Assembly: GCA_003130875.1 (NCBI GenBank)
Contig: QEXY01000182.1
Coordinates: 1 to 35,914 of the forward strand
Direction: 5' to 3'
DNA length: 35,914 nucleotides
DNA from: Ardenticatenia bacterium
Lineage (GTDB): Bacteria > Chloroflexota > Anaerolineae > 4572-78 > NAK82
Shown piece after piece: positions 17,403 to 27,131 of the stretch. A model generated the notes under the pieces. It searched no databases. It saw nothing but the letters and a program-made list of their open reading frames with translations, and was not told the DNA's origin. Within the stretch, counting starts at the first letter, position 1. Each line of letters starts with the position of its first letter. The position numbers were made by a program, and so were the translations under genes.

Positions 17403-18278
17403 ATGCTGCCCATCAGCCCTTCTTTTCAAGTTGGACCGCTGACGATTCACCTGTATGGCGTGCTCATTGTGATCGGCGCCATCGCAGCGGGTATTTTGAC
17501 CTCAATCGAGGCCAAACGCAAGGGTGATGACCCGGAACACGTCTGGAACATCGTGACATGGTGTCTCCTGGCCGGCATCCTGGGGGCGCGTCTCTATCAC
17601 GTGTTGTCCTCTCCCCAGGGGAGTGCCATAGGCTTTCGTTATTACTTTATCACCAACCCATTTGAAACTGTGCACGTGTTCGGCCTCTCCTTTCCATTCC
17701 CGACTGCGCTGATGATCTGGAATGGGGGTCTGGGGATTTACGGGGGGATTGCCGGCGGTGTACTGGCGTTGGGCGTTTACGCCTGGCGCCATCATCTTCC
17801 CCTGGCGCGTTGGCTGGATCATGGCGCTCCAGGGCTTATCTTGGCCCAGGCAATCGGGCGTTGGGGCAATTTCGTGAATCAGGAATTGTATGGCCCACCC
17901 ACTACTCTGCCCTGGGGCATCCCCATTGACGCTCAACACCGTCTTCCCATATACGCCGATCTGAGCCGCTTTCCCGTCGAGAGCACACGCTTTCATCCCC
18001 TATTCTTGTACGAATCGTTATGGAACTTGAGCGGTTGTCTCATATTGCTGTTTGTGGCGCGTCGACTGCGGCTGTGTGATGGAGATGTGTTTTGCTCGTA
18101 TCTGATCTTCTATGGGTTAGGGCGATTGCTGGTTGAATCGCTTCGCCCGGATGCGTGGCTGATAGGCAACATCCCGGCTGCCCAGATCTTCTCGGCCCTT
18201 TCCATTGTTCTGGGTGCCGCGATCATTGTGCTGCGTCGGCGTCCGGAGGTCGAACAGCCGTCTAAAACTGGCGCGTGA
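17403..18278 (+). CDS. lgt: Prolipoprotein diacylglyceryl transferase
   Basis: A 291-aa polytopic membrane enzyme. The Lgt signature GRWGNFVNQELYG is intact, and seven or so hydrophobic segments are visible. It moves a diacylglyceryl group from phosphatidylglycerol to the lipobox cysteine of prolipoproteins such as the one at 221-1546. A weak ribosome binding site (GGAG) stands ten bases before the ATG. The gene has a near-consensus promoter and is divergent from the epimerase operon. Confidence 0.96.
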   Translation: MLPISPSFQVGPLTIHLYGVLIVIGAIAAGILTSIEAKRKGDDPEHVWNIVTWCLLAGILGARLYHVLSSPQGSAIGFRYYFITNPFETVHVFGLSFPFPTALMIWNGGLGIYGGIAGGVLALGVYAWRHHLPLARWLDHGAPGLILAQAIGRWGNFVNQELYGPPTTLPWGIPIDAQHRLPIYADLSRFPVESTRFHPLFLYESLWNLSGCLILLFVARRLRLCDGDVFCSYLIFYGLGRLLVESLRPDAWLIGNIPAAQIFSALSIVLGAAIIVLRRRPEVEQPSKTGA

Positions 18279-18300
18279 CTGCACTCGATGAGCACGATGT

Positions 18301-18328
18301 TTGCCTTTCTCGTAGTCTAGAGTAAAAT
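18301..18328 (+). promoter_or_regulatory. Putative promoter of the DedA-family gene
   Basis: TTGCCT (18301-18306) and TAAAAT (18323-18328) are 16 bases apart, 46 bases before the chosen ATG. Confidence 0.35.
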
Positions 18329-18374
18329 AGTTATCCTATATATGCGGTGCAATGAGATTACAGGGAGACCATCT

Positions 18375-18980
18375 ATGCAAGAGCCCCAGGCACCCGCGAT
18401 CCTCAGGATTCCTCCGTTGTGTCTTCCGTTTGAGAAGCTGAGCAGCTGGCGTCGCTCGCACAAAGGGCAGCTGGTGGGACGTATCGCCGCGGTGGTGTTT
18501 TCCATTGCGGTGACGGCGGGGATTATTCTGCTGCGGCAGCACATCCGCGGCTTTGCCGTATACGGCTACCCCGGTATCTTCTTGGTGAGCTTGATCGGCA
18601 ACGCGACATTATTGTTGCCAGCCCCTACTTATGCGATCGTATTTGCTGTGGGCGGGGTCATGAACCCGATCTTGGTCGGCATTGTCGCGGGTCTGGGTGC
18701 AGCCCTGGGCGAGACGACCGGCTATCTGGCCGGCGTCGGCGGACGTGGTATGGTTGAGAATCGCGCCATCTATGTCCAGCTGGAATATTGGATGCGCCGC
18801 GCCGGTTGGCTGGTGATCCTGGCCCTGGGGGCAATTCCCAACCCGTTCTTTGACGTCGGTGGCATGGTGGCAGGCGCGCTGCGCATGCCCTTCTATCGCT
18901 TCTTACTTGCCGCCTGGGCAGGCAAAACCATCCGTTTCATCGCGCTGGGTTTTACCGGTGAGTTCTTCTTGGGATCATAA
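18375..18980 (+). CDS. DedA/VTT-domain (SNARE-associated-like) membrane protein
   Basis: A 201-aa membrane protein with the conserved features of the VTT family: a glycine-rich GETTGYLAGVGG segment, then ALGAIPNPFFDVGGMVAG and the closing GKTIRF. Members are implicated in lipid (undecaprenyl-phosphate or phospholipid) translocation. ATG 18375 has GGGAG seven bases upstream; an in-frame ATG at 18342 lacks one. It ends 10 bases before valS, so the two are likely co-transcribed. Confidence 0.85.
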   Translation: MQEPQAPAILRIPPLCLPFEKLSSWRRSHKGQLVGRIAAVVFSIAVTAGIILLRQHIRGFAVYGYPGIFLVSLIGNATLLLPAPTYAIVFAVGGVMNPILVGIVAGLGAALGETTGYLAGVGGRGMVENRAIYVQLEYWMRRAGWLVILALGAIPNPFFDVGGMVAGALRMPFYRFLLAAWAGKTIRFIALGFTGEFFLGS

Positions 18981-18990
18981 CCGAACAACT

Positions 18991-21687
18991 ATGAAACAGC
19001 CTTGTCCGATCGATACCACTCAGATGTCCAAAGCATACGATCCCCACGCTGTGGAGACACTGCTGTATGAGTGGTGGGAGAAACAGGGGTACTTCAAGCC
19101 GGAAATCGCACCTCCTGATGCGCGTCCATTTGTTATTGCGATGCCCCCGCCCAATGTGACCGGCGAGCTGCACATGGGGCACGCGATCACCACCTTTATC
19201 GAAGATCTGATGATTCGGTATCATCGCATGCAGGGGCGCGCTGCGTTGTGGGTGCCAGGCACCGACCATGCCGGCATCGCTACCCAGCTGCAGGTGGAAC
19301 GCATGCTCGCGCGCGAGGGGCTCAGCCGTCAGCAGATCGGACGCGAGGAGTTCTTACGGCGCACCTGGGAATGGAAGGAAAAGTACGGCGGGCGCATCCA
19401 GCTGCAGCTGCGGCGGATGGGTGCCAGTTGTGACTGGGACCGTGAGCGTTTCACGTTGGATGAGGGACTTTCGCGCGCAGTGCGAGAATGCTTCGTGCGC
19501 CTCTATGAGAAAGGTCTCATCTATCGCGGAGAGTACCTGGTCAACTGGTCACCTGGTCTACAGACCGCGGTGAGCGATCTCGAGGTAGAATATCGCGAAG
19601 AAGAGGCGACACTCTATTACTTCAAGTACCCCATCGCCGGCGCGCGATTGGAAGACGGACCCGGCGTGGGCTATATCCCAGTTGCCACCGTGCGCCCGGA
19701 GACTATCTTGGGCGATACCGCCGTGGCCGTGCATCCGGATGACGAACGCTATCGTCACCTCATCGGCAAAACCTGTCTGGTGCCCATCCTCAATCGGCCC
19801 ATCCCGGTGATCCATGACACCTATGTCTCGATGGACTTTGGCACGGGTGCACTGAAAATCACACCGGGTCACGACCCCAATGACTTTGAGATCGGCCAAC
19901 GGCATGGCCTGCCCATCATCAACGTGTTCAACCCAGATGTGACTATGAACGAAAATGCCGGGCCATACGCTGGGTTGGATCGCTACGAGTGCCGTCGGCG
20001 CCTGTGGGCGGATATGGAAGCGGCTGGACTGACCATCAAAACTGAGAAGTATGTCACCCAAATCCCTCATTCGCAGCGGGGCGGCGAGGTGGTGGAGCCG
20101 ATGCTCAGCACGCAGTGGTTCGTGCGTATGAAGCCGCTGGCGGAGGCTGGTCTGACCGCGGTGCGCGATAGGCGGATTGTGATTATTCCGGAGCGTTTCA
20201 CCAAGGTTTATTACAACTGGTTGGAAAATATCCGCGACTGGTGCATCAGCCGCCAGCTGTGGTGGGGACATCGCATCCCGGTGTGGTACTGTCAGGAGTG
20301 CGGCCAAATGATTGCGGCACGTGTCGACCCCACAACGTGCACGCAGTGCGGGAGCACACGCCTGGAGCAGGATCCCGACGTGTTGGATACCTGGTTCAGC
20401 TCGGGGCTGTGGCCCTTCTCTACATTGGGTTGGCCGGATGACACGCCCGACCTGCGCCGCTTCTATCCCACCGATGTGATGGAAACCGGCTATGACATCC
20501 TCTTCTTCTGGGTGGCGCGGATGATCATGCAAGGTCTGGAGATGACCGGCCAGGTGCCCTTCCGCGTCGTCTATTTGCATGGCCTGGTGCGTGATGCCCA
20601 AGGGCGCAAGATGAGCAAGACGGCTGGCAACGTGATCGACCCGCTGGAAATGATCGAGCGCTACGGCACAGATGCATTGCGTTTCAGCCTGCTGACGGGC
20701 ACCACCCCTGGCAACGATATCAATCTGTCCGAAGAGCGCATCGTGGCCGGGCGCAATTTTGCCAATAAGATCTGGAATATGGTGCGCTTTGTGGTCGGCC
20801 ATCTGCGCCAGCATCCTGTCGAGTTTCCCGAAGATGTGACCCAGCTGCCACTCGCCCTGGCCGATCGATGGATTCTCAGCCGACACCACGAGGTCATCGC
20901 CACGGTGACGCGCCTGATCGAGGCATACCAGTTCGGTGAGGCAGGGCGACAGCTCTACGAGTTTATGTGGGGTGAGCTGGCCGACTGGTACATTGAGATG
21001 GCCAAAATACCCCTGACCGGCCAGGATGAGCAGGCGCGAGACACGACACTGCGCGTGCTGGTGTATATATTGGAGCGCTGTCTGCGCCTGTTGCATCCTT
21101 ATATGCCCTTTGTGACCGAAGCAGCGTGGCAGCATCTGCCCCACAGAGGGGATGCGCTGATCATTGCACGCTGGCCGACTCCCGGCGCGCGCGACGAGGA
21201 GGCGGAGACGATGATGCAGCTGGTGATGGAGGTCATCCGGGCTATCCGCAACGCGCGCACCGAGTACAATGTGGAGGTGGGTCGGCATATCCCTGCCGTT
21301 ATCGTAGCTGGGGAGAAAGCGGCCTTGTTTCGGTCGCAGGCGGACATCCTGATCCAGCTGGCGCACCTGGATGCGGAGCAGTTGGACATTGTGGCCGAGT
21401 TGGAGGCGAAACCGCAGCAGGCATTGGCGCTGGTTGTGAGTGGAGTGGAGGTGTATCTGCCCTTGGCTGGGATGATCGATCTAGAGGCGGAACGTGTGCG
21501 CCTGAGCAAAGAGCTGGAGAAAGTCCAGGAACAACTGGCACGCAGCGAGCGGACGCTGAGCAATCCCAATTTCGTCAACAAGGCGCCGCCGGAAGTGGTG
21601 GAGAAAGAACGTGCCAAGATGACCGCATTGCAGGAGCAAGCGGGCAAGTTGCGTGAACGATTGCACGTGCTGACGGGAGAAATGTAG
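18991..21687 (+). CDS. valS: Valyl-tRNA synthetase
   Basis: An 898-aa class I synthetase charging tRNA(Val). It has the HIGH-type motif HMGH (61-64) after PPPNVTGEL, the editing domain in the middle, a Cys-pair zinc motif (CQECG and CTQCG), KMSK (540-543) and a C-terminal coiled coil rich in Leu/Glu/Lys, as in other bacterial ValRS. The frame is open upstream in the DedA gene, but alignment starts at ATG 18991; the ribosome binding site is poor, so translation may be coupled to the DedA gene. A second in-frame ATG is at 19024. Confidence 0.96.
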   Translation: MKQPCPIDTTQMSKAYDPHAVETLLYEWWEKQGYFKPEIAPPDARPFVIAMPPPNVTGELHMGHAITTFIEDLMIRYHRMQGRAALWVPGTDHAGIATQLQVERMLAREGLSRQQIGREEFLRRTWEWKEKYGGRIQLQLRRMGASCDWDRERFTLDEGLSRAVRECFVRLYEKGLIYRGEYLVNWSPGLQTAVSDLEVEYREEEATLYYFKYPIAGARLEDGPGVGYIPVATVRPETILGDTAVAVHPDDERYRHLIGKTCLVPILNRPIPVIHDTYVSMDFGTGALKITPGHDPNDFEIGQRHGLPIINVFNPDVTMNENAGPYAGLDRYECRRRLWADMEAAGLTIKTEKYVTQIPHSQRGGEVVEPMLSTQWFVRMKPLAEAGLTAVRDRRIVIIPERFTKVYYNWLENIRDWCISRQLWWGHRIPVWYCQECGQMIAARVDPTTCTQCGSTRLEQDPDVLDTWFSSGLWPFSTLGWPDDTPDLRRFYPTDVMETGYDILFFWVARMIMQGLEMTGQVPFRVVYLHGLVRDAQGRKMSKTAGNVIDPLEMIERYGTDALRFSLLTGTTPGNDINLSEERIVAGRNFANKIWNMVRFVVGHLRQHPVEFPEDVTQLPLALADRWILSRHHEVIATVTRLIEAYQFGEAGRQLYEFMWGELADWYIEMAKIPLTGQDEQARDTTLRVLVYILERCLRLLHPYMPFVTEAAWQHLPHRGDALIIARWPTPGARDEEAETMMQLVMEVIRAIRNARTEYNVEVGRHIPAVIVAGEKAALFRSQADILIQLAHLDAEQLDIVAELEAKPQQALALVVSGVEVYLPLAGMIDLEAERVRLSKELEKVQEQLARSERTLSNPNFVNKAPPEVVEKERAKMTALQEQAGKLRERLHVLTGEM

Positions 21688-21701
21688 CTTTTCTCTTTTT
21701 G

Positions 21702-22412
21702 CTACAGACCCAATCTCAGCCGCAGCACGGTGACGACATATTTCCAGCCGCGCCTGAAGAAGCCCCACAGGCTGGTGGCCGTCTTGGACTCGCCAGCCTG
21801 CCGTGGGGTACACACGTAGGGCACCTCAACGACGCGAAAACCCATGCGCAGGGCGCGATAGAGCAAGTCAATGCAATATTCCCCATAGTCCCCGCGCAAC
21901 GGGATGCGCGCGAACACCTCCCGCCGTGCCATGATGAAGCCGCTGGTGTAGTCGGTCAGGCGGCGGTCGAGCAACCATGCCGCGCCCCAATTGATGACGC
22001 GACTGAAAGCGAGCGCCATCCGCGAATGCCCCACATCACCTCCACCCGGCAGATAACGCGAGCCCACCGCCATGTCTGCCCCTGAACGGAGCGCTTGCGC
22101 CAGGCGTGGCAAATACTCCGGCGGCATCGAAAGGTCACAGTCCATCCAAGCCACCCATTTGCCGCGCGCCTGAGCAATGCCGGTGGCGATGGCCGTGGTC
22201 AGCCCACGTTCTTGGGTGCGGTGAATGAGACGCACGCGCGCGTCGTGTTCCGCCAGCCGGGCCACTTCCTGCCAGGTGCCGTCGGGCGAATCGTCATCCA
22301 CCACGATGACCTCCACCTGATAGTCGGAGAGCGCCGTCAACGCGCGCCGAATGAGCGAGACAATGTTCTCTCGTTCGTTATAAGTGGGCAAAATGAGGCT
22401 GATGTCCGTCAC
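21702..22412 (-). CDS. Family 2 glycosyltransferase, polyprenol-phosphate mannose synthase-like
   Basis: A 236-aa GT-A enzyme of the Dpm1 type: LPTYNERENI at the N-terminus, VVDDDSPDGT, the metal-binding MDCDLSMPPEYL, and SGFIMARREVF. No C-terminal membrane segments are present, as in short Dpm1-like proteins. It would make polyprenyl-phosphate sugar, the donor used by GT-C enzymes such as its divergent neighbour. The start is GTG with GGGAGGA nine bases upstream. It is convergent with valS, only 14 bases apart. Confidence 0.9.
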   Translation of the reverse strand: MTDISLILPTYNERENIVSLIRRALTALSDYQVEVIVVDDDSPDGTWQEVARLAEHDARVRLIHRTQERGLTTAIATGIAQARGKWVAWMDCDLSMPPEYLPRLAQALRSGADMAVGSRYLPGGGDVGHSRMALAFSRVINWGAAWLLDRRLTDYTSGFIMARREVFARIPLRGDYGEYCIDLLYRALRMGFRVVEVPYVCTPRQAGESKTATSLWGFFRRGWKYVVTVLRLRLGL

Positions 22413-22439
22413 GATGCACAGTCCTCCCTAAAGCACTCT

Positions 22440-22468
22440 AGTATCCCACCTCAACTTCCAGACATCAA
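22440..22468 (-). promoter_or_regulatory. Putative promoter of the GT2 gene
   Basis: Minus-strand TTGATG (22468-22463) and GATACT (22445-22440) are 17 bases apart, about 28 bases before the GTG start. Confidence 0.35.
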
Positions 22469-22473
22469 ACTGA

Positions 22474-22502
22474 TTGCTCGCCGTCCTGCTCACCATTATA
22501 AT
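22474..22502 (+). promoter_or_regulatory. Putative promoter of the GT-C-like membrane protein
   Basis: TTGCTC (22474-22479) and TATAAT (22497-22502) are 17 bases apart, in the gap between two divergent genes. The start codon at 22584 is about 75 bases downstream of the expected transcription start. Confidence 0.55.
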
Positions 22503-22583
22503 CGAGACAGTTCACATCTGAGGAAGCTGAGGCTCGATTTGATCCCGGAACCAGAGCGTAATGGACGCGAGGATCCCCGTGTT

Positions 22584-25397
22584 ATGCTGAAAACTGGCCC
22601 TTCGCGAAGGGCCGATCTCGGCTGGGTGCCCGTTGTGTTGATGACCCTGTTCGTGATCCAGCCGCTGTGGCAGCCGGGATTGCCGGGCACAGCGGATGCC
22701 CCCATTCACTACTATCGCACAGTGGAGTTTGTGGCATCGTATGCTCCCGGCATCGTGTATCCACGCTGGGCGCCCCATCTCGCCTATGGCTACGGTGTGC
22801 CGTATTGGATCTTCGTCCCTCCACTGCCCTACATCCTGCCGTTGCCGTTCTGGGCAGCGGGGTTCTCGCTTGAAGTCAGCTGGAAGATCGTCATCGCGCT
22901 GATCACTCTGGCTTACGGGTTGGGCGCCTACTGGTTGGCGCGGGATTGGTGGGGCACAGCAGCAGGCATGGTAGCGGCAGCAGTTTATCTCTTCGCTCCC
23001 TTTGCTTTGCGGGAGATCTTGCTCTATGGGGGCAACTATCCTCAGTATCTGGCGATTGGCCTCTTCCCCTGGATGCTGTGGTCAGTGGGGCGATTGGTCC
23101 GGACTGCCGGATGGAGATATTGCCTGCTCACTGCCACTGTGCTGGGGGCGCTGATCCTGAGCCACCTCTTCCATGCGCTCATTATGGTGCCGGTGGCAGG
23201 AGTTTATGCCCTGCTGCTCTGGGGGTTGGATGGGGCGTGGTGGCGTCCGGGAAATGCCCTCGTGCCCCGGATTCGGACCTGGCGTCGCCTGGCAGTGATC
23301 ATAGCCAGCTTTGCTGCCGGGCTGGCGTGGAGCGCCTTCTTCTGGCTGCCCGCGCTCATCGAGCGGGAGTGGACTCATGCCGTCGAAGAGCGATACCTGG
23401 AGGTAAGCCCCCTTTCCCTGCGCTTTCTGGACCTCAATGAGCTCCTGGCCCTGCCCCAAGCTTTGGACCAGGCCTGTGCCAATCCATGGGTGCCCTTCGC
23501 GCTGGGTCCGGTCACCCTGTTCTTGGTAGCGGCAGGCGTGGGCAGGTTGATCCGCGCGCGGGATTGCCACTCGGCGAGGATCGTGGGCGGTTTCTTTCTC
23601 GTGGTAGCTGCACTAGGCGTCTTTATGACGTTGCCGCCATCGCTGTGGCTGTGGCTACATGTGCCCTTTCTGGCGGTGGCCGAATTTCCCTGGCGGATGC
23701 TCGGCCTGGTCAACGTATGCCTGGCCTTTCTGGCAGCGTTGGCATTAGCACCGCTCGCGCCCCCGTTGCCACCTGCCGAACAGCGCATGGCACGCTTAGC
23801 ACGCGACCTTTTCGCCATCCCAGCAGTGTTGGCGGTGCTGCTGGGTTCTATGGTCTACCTCTATCCCTTTCGTCCCTTCGTGCACTACGGCGAGCGCCTG
23901 GCCGACTTAGCTGCTTTCGAGTTGCAAACGCGCACTATCGGGCTGACCACACTGGGCGAGTATGTGCCACGCTGGGTGGAGCGTATGCCCAGATCGTCAC
24001 CCCTGGCTGAGGCATTGAAGCGCGGTGCATCGCCGCAATCTCTAGAGAAGCTGGATCGCGCTGGGCTTCCAGAGGGCGTGGTGGCACAACGTATCGAGCA
24101 TTCGGCTGTTGGAGAACGCTATTCCTTCGAGAGCCCCCAACCATTCCGCGCGCGTTTTCTCACGTTCTATTTTCCCGGCTGGGAGGCGCAACTGGACGGG
24201 CAGGCATTCCCGCTTTCCGTTGAACAGGGTAGTGGCCTGATCGTTGTGGATATTCCGGCGGGGCAGTATGTGCTTGAGCTTCGCTTTACGGATACCCCGT
24301 TGCGCGCGGTTGCCAATTGGATTGCGGTCGGCGCGGCGACTGTTCTGTTCTTGGTGAGCGTGTGGCGCCTCAGCTTGTGGGTGCGTCGCAGCATGTCGAG
24401 CGCGGAGATGGGCATTTCCAACTGGCCAGCGGCGCATATGGCCGTCTGGGGACTGTCTGCCGCGCTGTTGCTGTGGTTCACAGTGAAGGGATGGGTGATC
24501 GATCCTCACACTACGTGGTTCCGTCAGCATTCACCGTCAGGACAGGTATCGGGCGTGCAGCATCCGATGCAGGTGGACCTGGATGGACGCTTCTGGCTGC
24601 TGGGCTACGATCTGGACCGCGACTCGGTGGCTCAGGGAAGTGCGGTGCGTGTGGTGCTTTATTGGCAGGCCCAGCGGCCTACCTCGGTCAATTATCGTTC
24701 CTTCGTGCACCTGGACGCACCCCACGATCAGCGCACATGGGCGATCAGCGATAACTTCCATCCCGGCGATGTCACCGCCCAGATCGAGCTACCCACCAGC
24801 ACATGGGACACTGAACACTATGTGCGTGATGAACATATACTGTTCATCCCACGTGCCGTGCCGCCAGTCGCCTTTCACCTGCGTGCCGGTCTGTATGACC
24901 CGGCCAACGGAACGCGCATGCCATTGGCCGGTGGCGGGGACACCATTTTATTGCAACCGTTACAGGTTACGCGCGGTCAGGGACTGCGTCTCGACGATCT
25001 TCCCAATCGCTGCGACTATCGGCTGGGTGAGGGCATCTATCTGCGTGGTTATGCCTGGGACGCGCCGGGGCGCACCTTGACGCTCTACTGGCAGGCCGAC
25101 TCCGCGCTGGAGGAAGAGGTGGTGGTCTTTGTGCACCTGCTTGACGAACGTGGCAACCGTGTCTGGGGAGCCGATTCGCCCCCGCTGGGGGGATTGTACC
25201 CGACACAAGCGTGGCACAGGGACGAGATTGTGCCGGATCCGCGACCGCTTGCCCTCCCCACACTGCCGGCGGGGCGGTATACCGTTGCGGTGGGCCTATA
25301 CGAGCGCAAAAGTGCCCAACGCCTGCCCGTATATGACGCCGCGGGACAGCCGATGCCTGAAGCGATCATTCCCCTGATGACCCTGACGGTCCCCTAA
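22584..25397 (+). CDS. Large GT-C-like integral membrane protein with two C-terminal beta-rich repeats
   Basis: A 937-aa protein. The N-terminal two thirds has about a dozen hydrophobic segments, with the D-A-P-I-H-Y-Y-R motif in the first external loop as in GT-C transferases and the '6-pyruvoyl-tetrahydropterin synthase-related' membrane family. After a last membrane segment near residue 640 come two copies of a roughly 125-residue beta-rich module (about 663-790 and 810-937). Each has LYWQA, FVHL and GLY landmarks, a pattern frequent in Chloroflexota membrane proteins. Residues encoded before ATG 22584 in the same open frame are antisense to the GT2 gene and were excluded. The function is probably transfer of a sugar from a polyprenyl-phosphate donor; substrate unknown. 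Confidence 0.75.
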   Translation: MLKTGPSRRADLGWVPVVLMTLFVIQPLWQPGLPGTADAPIHYYRTVEFVASYAPGIVYPRWAPHLAYGYGVPYWIFVPPLPYILPLPFWAAGFSLEVSWKIVIALITLAYGLGAYWLARDWWGTAAGMVAAAVYLFAPFALREILLYGGNYPQYLAIGLFPWMLWSVGRLVRTAGWRYCLLTATVLGALILSHLFHALIMVPVAGVYALLLWGLDGAWWRPGNALVPRIRTWRRLAVIIASFAAGLAWSAFFWLPALIEREWTHAVEERYLEVSPLSLRFLDLNELLALPQALDQACANPWVPFALGPVTLFLVAAGVGRLIRARDCHSARIVGGFFLVVAALGVFMTLPPSLWLWLHVPFLAVAEFPWRMLGLVNVCLAFLAALALAPLAPPLPPAEQRMARLARDLFAIPAVLAVLLGSMVYLYPFRPFVHYGERLADLAAFELQTRTIGLTTLGEYVPRWVERMPRSSPLAEALKRGASPQSLEKLDRAGLPEGVVAQRIEHSAVGERYSFESPQPFRARFLTFYFPGWEAQLDGQAFPLSVEQGSGLIVVDIPAGQYVLELRFTDTPLRAVANWIAVGAATVLFLVSVWRLSLWVRRSMSSAEMGISNWPAAHMAVWGLSAALLLWFTVKGWVIDPHTTWFRQHSPSGQVSGVQHPMQVDLDGRFWLLGYDLDRDSVAQGSAVRVVLYWQAQRPTSVNYRSFVHLDAPHDQRTWAISDNFHPGDVTAQIELPTSTWDTEHYVRDEHILFIPRAVPPVAFHLRAGLYDPANGTRMPLAGGGDTILLQPLQVTRGQGLRLDDLPNRCDYRLGEGIYLRGYAWDAPGRTLTLYWQADSALEEEVVVFVHLLDERGNRVWGADSPPLGGLYPTQAWHRDEIVPDPRPLALPTLPAGRYTVAVGLYERKSAQRLPVYDAAGQPMPEAIIPLMTLTVP

Positions 25398-25398
25398 G

Positions 25399-26922
25399 AT
25401 GATCCGCGCACTTCCCATCGAGTTAATCGTCCTCGTTGGTGCGCTCTTGTTGCTGCTTGGCGTGCTGGTGAGCCGGGCATCGCATCGCCTGGGCATCCCG
25501 GCCTTGTTGGTCTTCCTGGTCATCGGCATGCTGGCCGGATCCGATGGGCCGGGCGGCATCTACTTCGATGACCATTGGCTGGCTCAGTTCTTAGGTTCCG
25601 TGGCGCTGGCTTATATCCTCTTTGCGGGCGGTTTGGACACCAGCTGGAGCACCGTGCGTCCCGTGTGGAAACAAAGTGCGCTGCTTTCCACTATCGGGGT
25701 CGCTGCGACCGCGGTCTTGGTGGGAGCTTTTGCCCACCTGATCCTGGAGTTCAGCCTGCTCCACAGCTTGTTGTTGGGCGCTATCGTCTCTTCCACCGAT
25801 GCTGCGGCCGTCTTCTCGATCTTGCGCTCGCGCGATGTGCGCCTGCGAGGCAATTTGGAACCCTTGCTGGAACTCGAATCGGGCAGCAACGACCCTATGG
25901 CGGTATTCCTCACCATAGGATTCACCCGGCTGTTGAGTGACCCGAGCGCTTCGCTGGAAGCGCTGGTGCCCCAGTTTGTGATCCAGTTCGTCGTGGGCGG
26001 GTTGGTCGGCTTCGGCGCAGGCAAGATAATGGTCTGGCTCATCAACAATTTGCGGTTGCACGCAGAAGGTCTCTATCCGGTTCTCAGCTTCGCAAATGTG
26101 CTCCTTGTCTTCGGCGTCGCCAGCGTGTTGGGGGGAAACGGCTTCCTGGCCGTCTATCTCGCCGGCATCACGCTGGGCAATCACAACTTCCTCCATCGAC
26201 GTAGCTTGACCCGCTTTCACGATGGTCTGGCCTGGCTGATGCAAATTGTCATGTTCTTGGTATTGGGGCTGTTGGTGTTTCCCTCACACTTGATCGCCAT
26301 CGCGATCCCAGGCATCTCGGTGGCCATGTTCCTGATCATCGTAGCGCGACCCTTGAGCGTAATGCTCACGCTATCGCCCTTCCCGATGTCCCTCGCCGAG
26401 AAGGCGATGGTGGCATGGGTGGGGTTGCGCGGCGCCGTGCCCATCGTCTTGGCCACCTTTCCGCTGCTGGCAGGAATTGCGCACGCGCAAACGTTGTTTG
26501 ACCTGGTCTTCTTCATCGTGTTGGCTTCGGTTCTGATTCAGGGGACCACCATTCCGGTGGTAGCGCGGTGGTTGCGGGTCGAGTCGCCAGAACGTGCCCG
26601 CGCTGAAGTATTGATCTATGAAGAGTTTGTGGATCGCTGTGGCGGTGAGCTGAGCGAGATCACCCTGGACCAGAACGCCCCTGCCGTCGGCCGACGCATC
26701 GTGGACCTCGACCTGCCGCCCGAGGCTCTGGTGGTGCTGATCAAGCGTGATGGAACGTTCATCATCCCGCGCGGCAGCGTTGCGTTGGAGGCGGGTGACC
26801 GGGTGTTGGTCGCAGCCGAGGCAGAGGCGCTGGAGAAAACCCGGCAGATTCTGCAGGGCAGCAATTTTGTAGTGCGTAGGCGCACAATCCCCAAAAATCC
26901 CAATAAATGCCCCAAGGGGTAA
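25399..26922 (+). CDS. CPA-family K+(Na+)/H+ antiporter with TrkA-C domain (NhaP2/CvrA-like)
   Basis: A 507-aa protein with twelve or so membrane segments and the conserved SSTDAAAVFSILRS and LELESGSNDPMAVFLT stretches, the latter carrying the ion-binding Asp. The cytosolic C-terminus (about 415-495, ending with LEAGDRVLVAAEAEALE) is a TrkA-C/RCK-C ligand-binding domain. It exchanges monovalent cations for protons in pH or ion homeostasis. Its ATG is one base after the preceding stop, so it is translationally coupled to the GT-C-like gene, an unexpected pairing. Confidence 0.9.
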   Translation: MIRALPIELIVLVGALLLLLGVLVSRASHRLGIPALLVFLVIGMLAGSDGPGGIYFDDHWLAQFLGSVALAYILFAGGLDTSWSTVRPVWKQSALLSTIGVAATAVLVGAFAHLILEFSLLHSLLLGAIVSSTDAAAVFSILRSRDVRLRGNLEPLLELESGSNDPMAVFLTIGFTRLLSDPSASLEALVPQFVIQFVVGGLVGFGAGKIMVWLINNLRLHAEGLYPVLSFANVLLVFGVASVLGGNGFLAVYLAGITLGNHNFLHRRSLTRFHDGLAWLMQIVMFLVLGLLVFPSHLIAIAIPGISVAMFLIIVARPLSVMLTLSPFPMSLAEKAMVAWVGLRGAVPIVLATFPLLAGIAHAQTLFDLVFFIVLASVLIQGTTIPVVARWLRVESPERARAEVLIYEEFVDRCGGELSEITLDQNAPAVGRRIVDLDLPPEALVVLIKRDGTFIIPRGSVALEAGDRVLVAAEAEALEKTRQILQGSNFVVRRRTIPKNPNKCPKG

Positions 26923-26993
26923 GTCAAACGGTAAGTTGGGCCGTTCCGCGGCGATTTGAGAACCCCCCACAGGACATCTGGGAGTTGTGACGG

Positions 26994-27002
26994 TGTTATA
27001 AT
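26994..27002 (+). promoter_or_regulatory. Extended -10 promoter upstream of fabF
   Basis: TGT followed by a perfect TATAAT (26997-27002) is an extended -10. No matching -35 is seen 16-18 bases upstream. The leader to the fabF GTG would be about 125 bases; no riboswitch or small gene was recognised in it. Confidence 0.5.
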
Positions 27003-27131
27003 TAGGGAGTTGGGTGCTCGATCCCCTATGAGAGCACTCACCTCGGTTGTTCTGCCCGCCGTGGCAAATCCCAGCTTGTTGCATCACGCGCTTGCGCTAC
27101 ATGATCCAAATTCACACAAGGAGGAAAGACC

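Noticed and set aside
19558-21366. 602-codon open frame on the minus strand opposite valS
   Set aside because: It is entirely antisense to well-conserved valS codons and has shadow-like composition (His/Arg/Gln rich) with no ribosome binding site.
22095-22583. Upstream extension of the 937-aa membrane protein by 163 codons
   Set aside because: The frame is open but antisense to the GT2 gene and its promoter region, shows no family-like sequence, and a TATAAT promoter lies within it.
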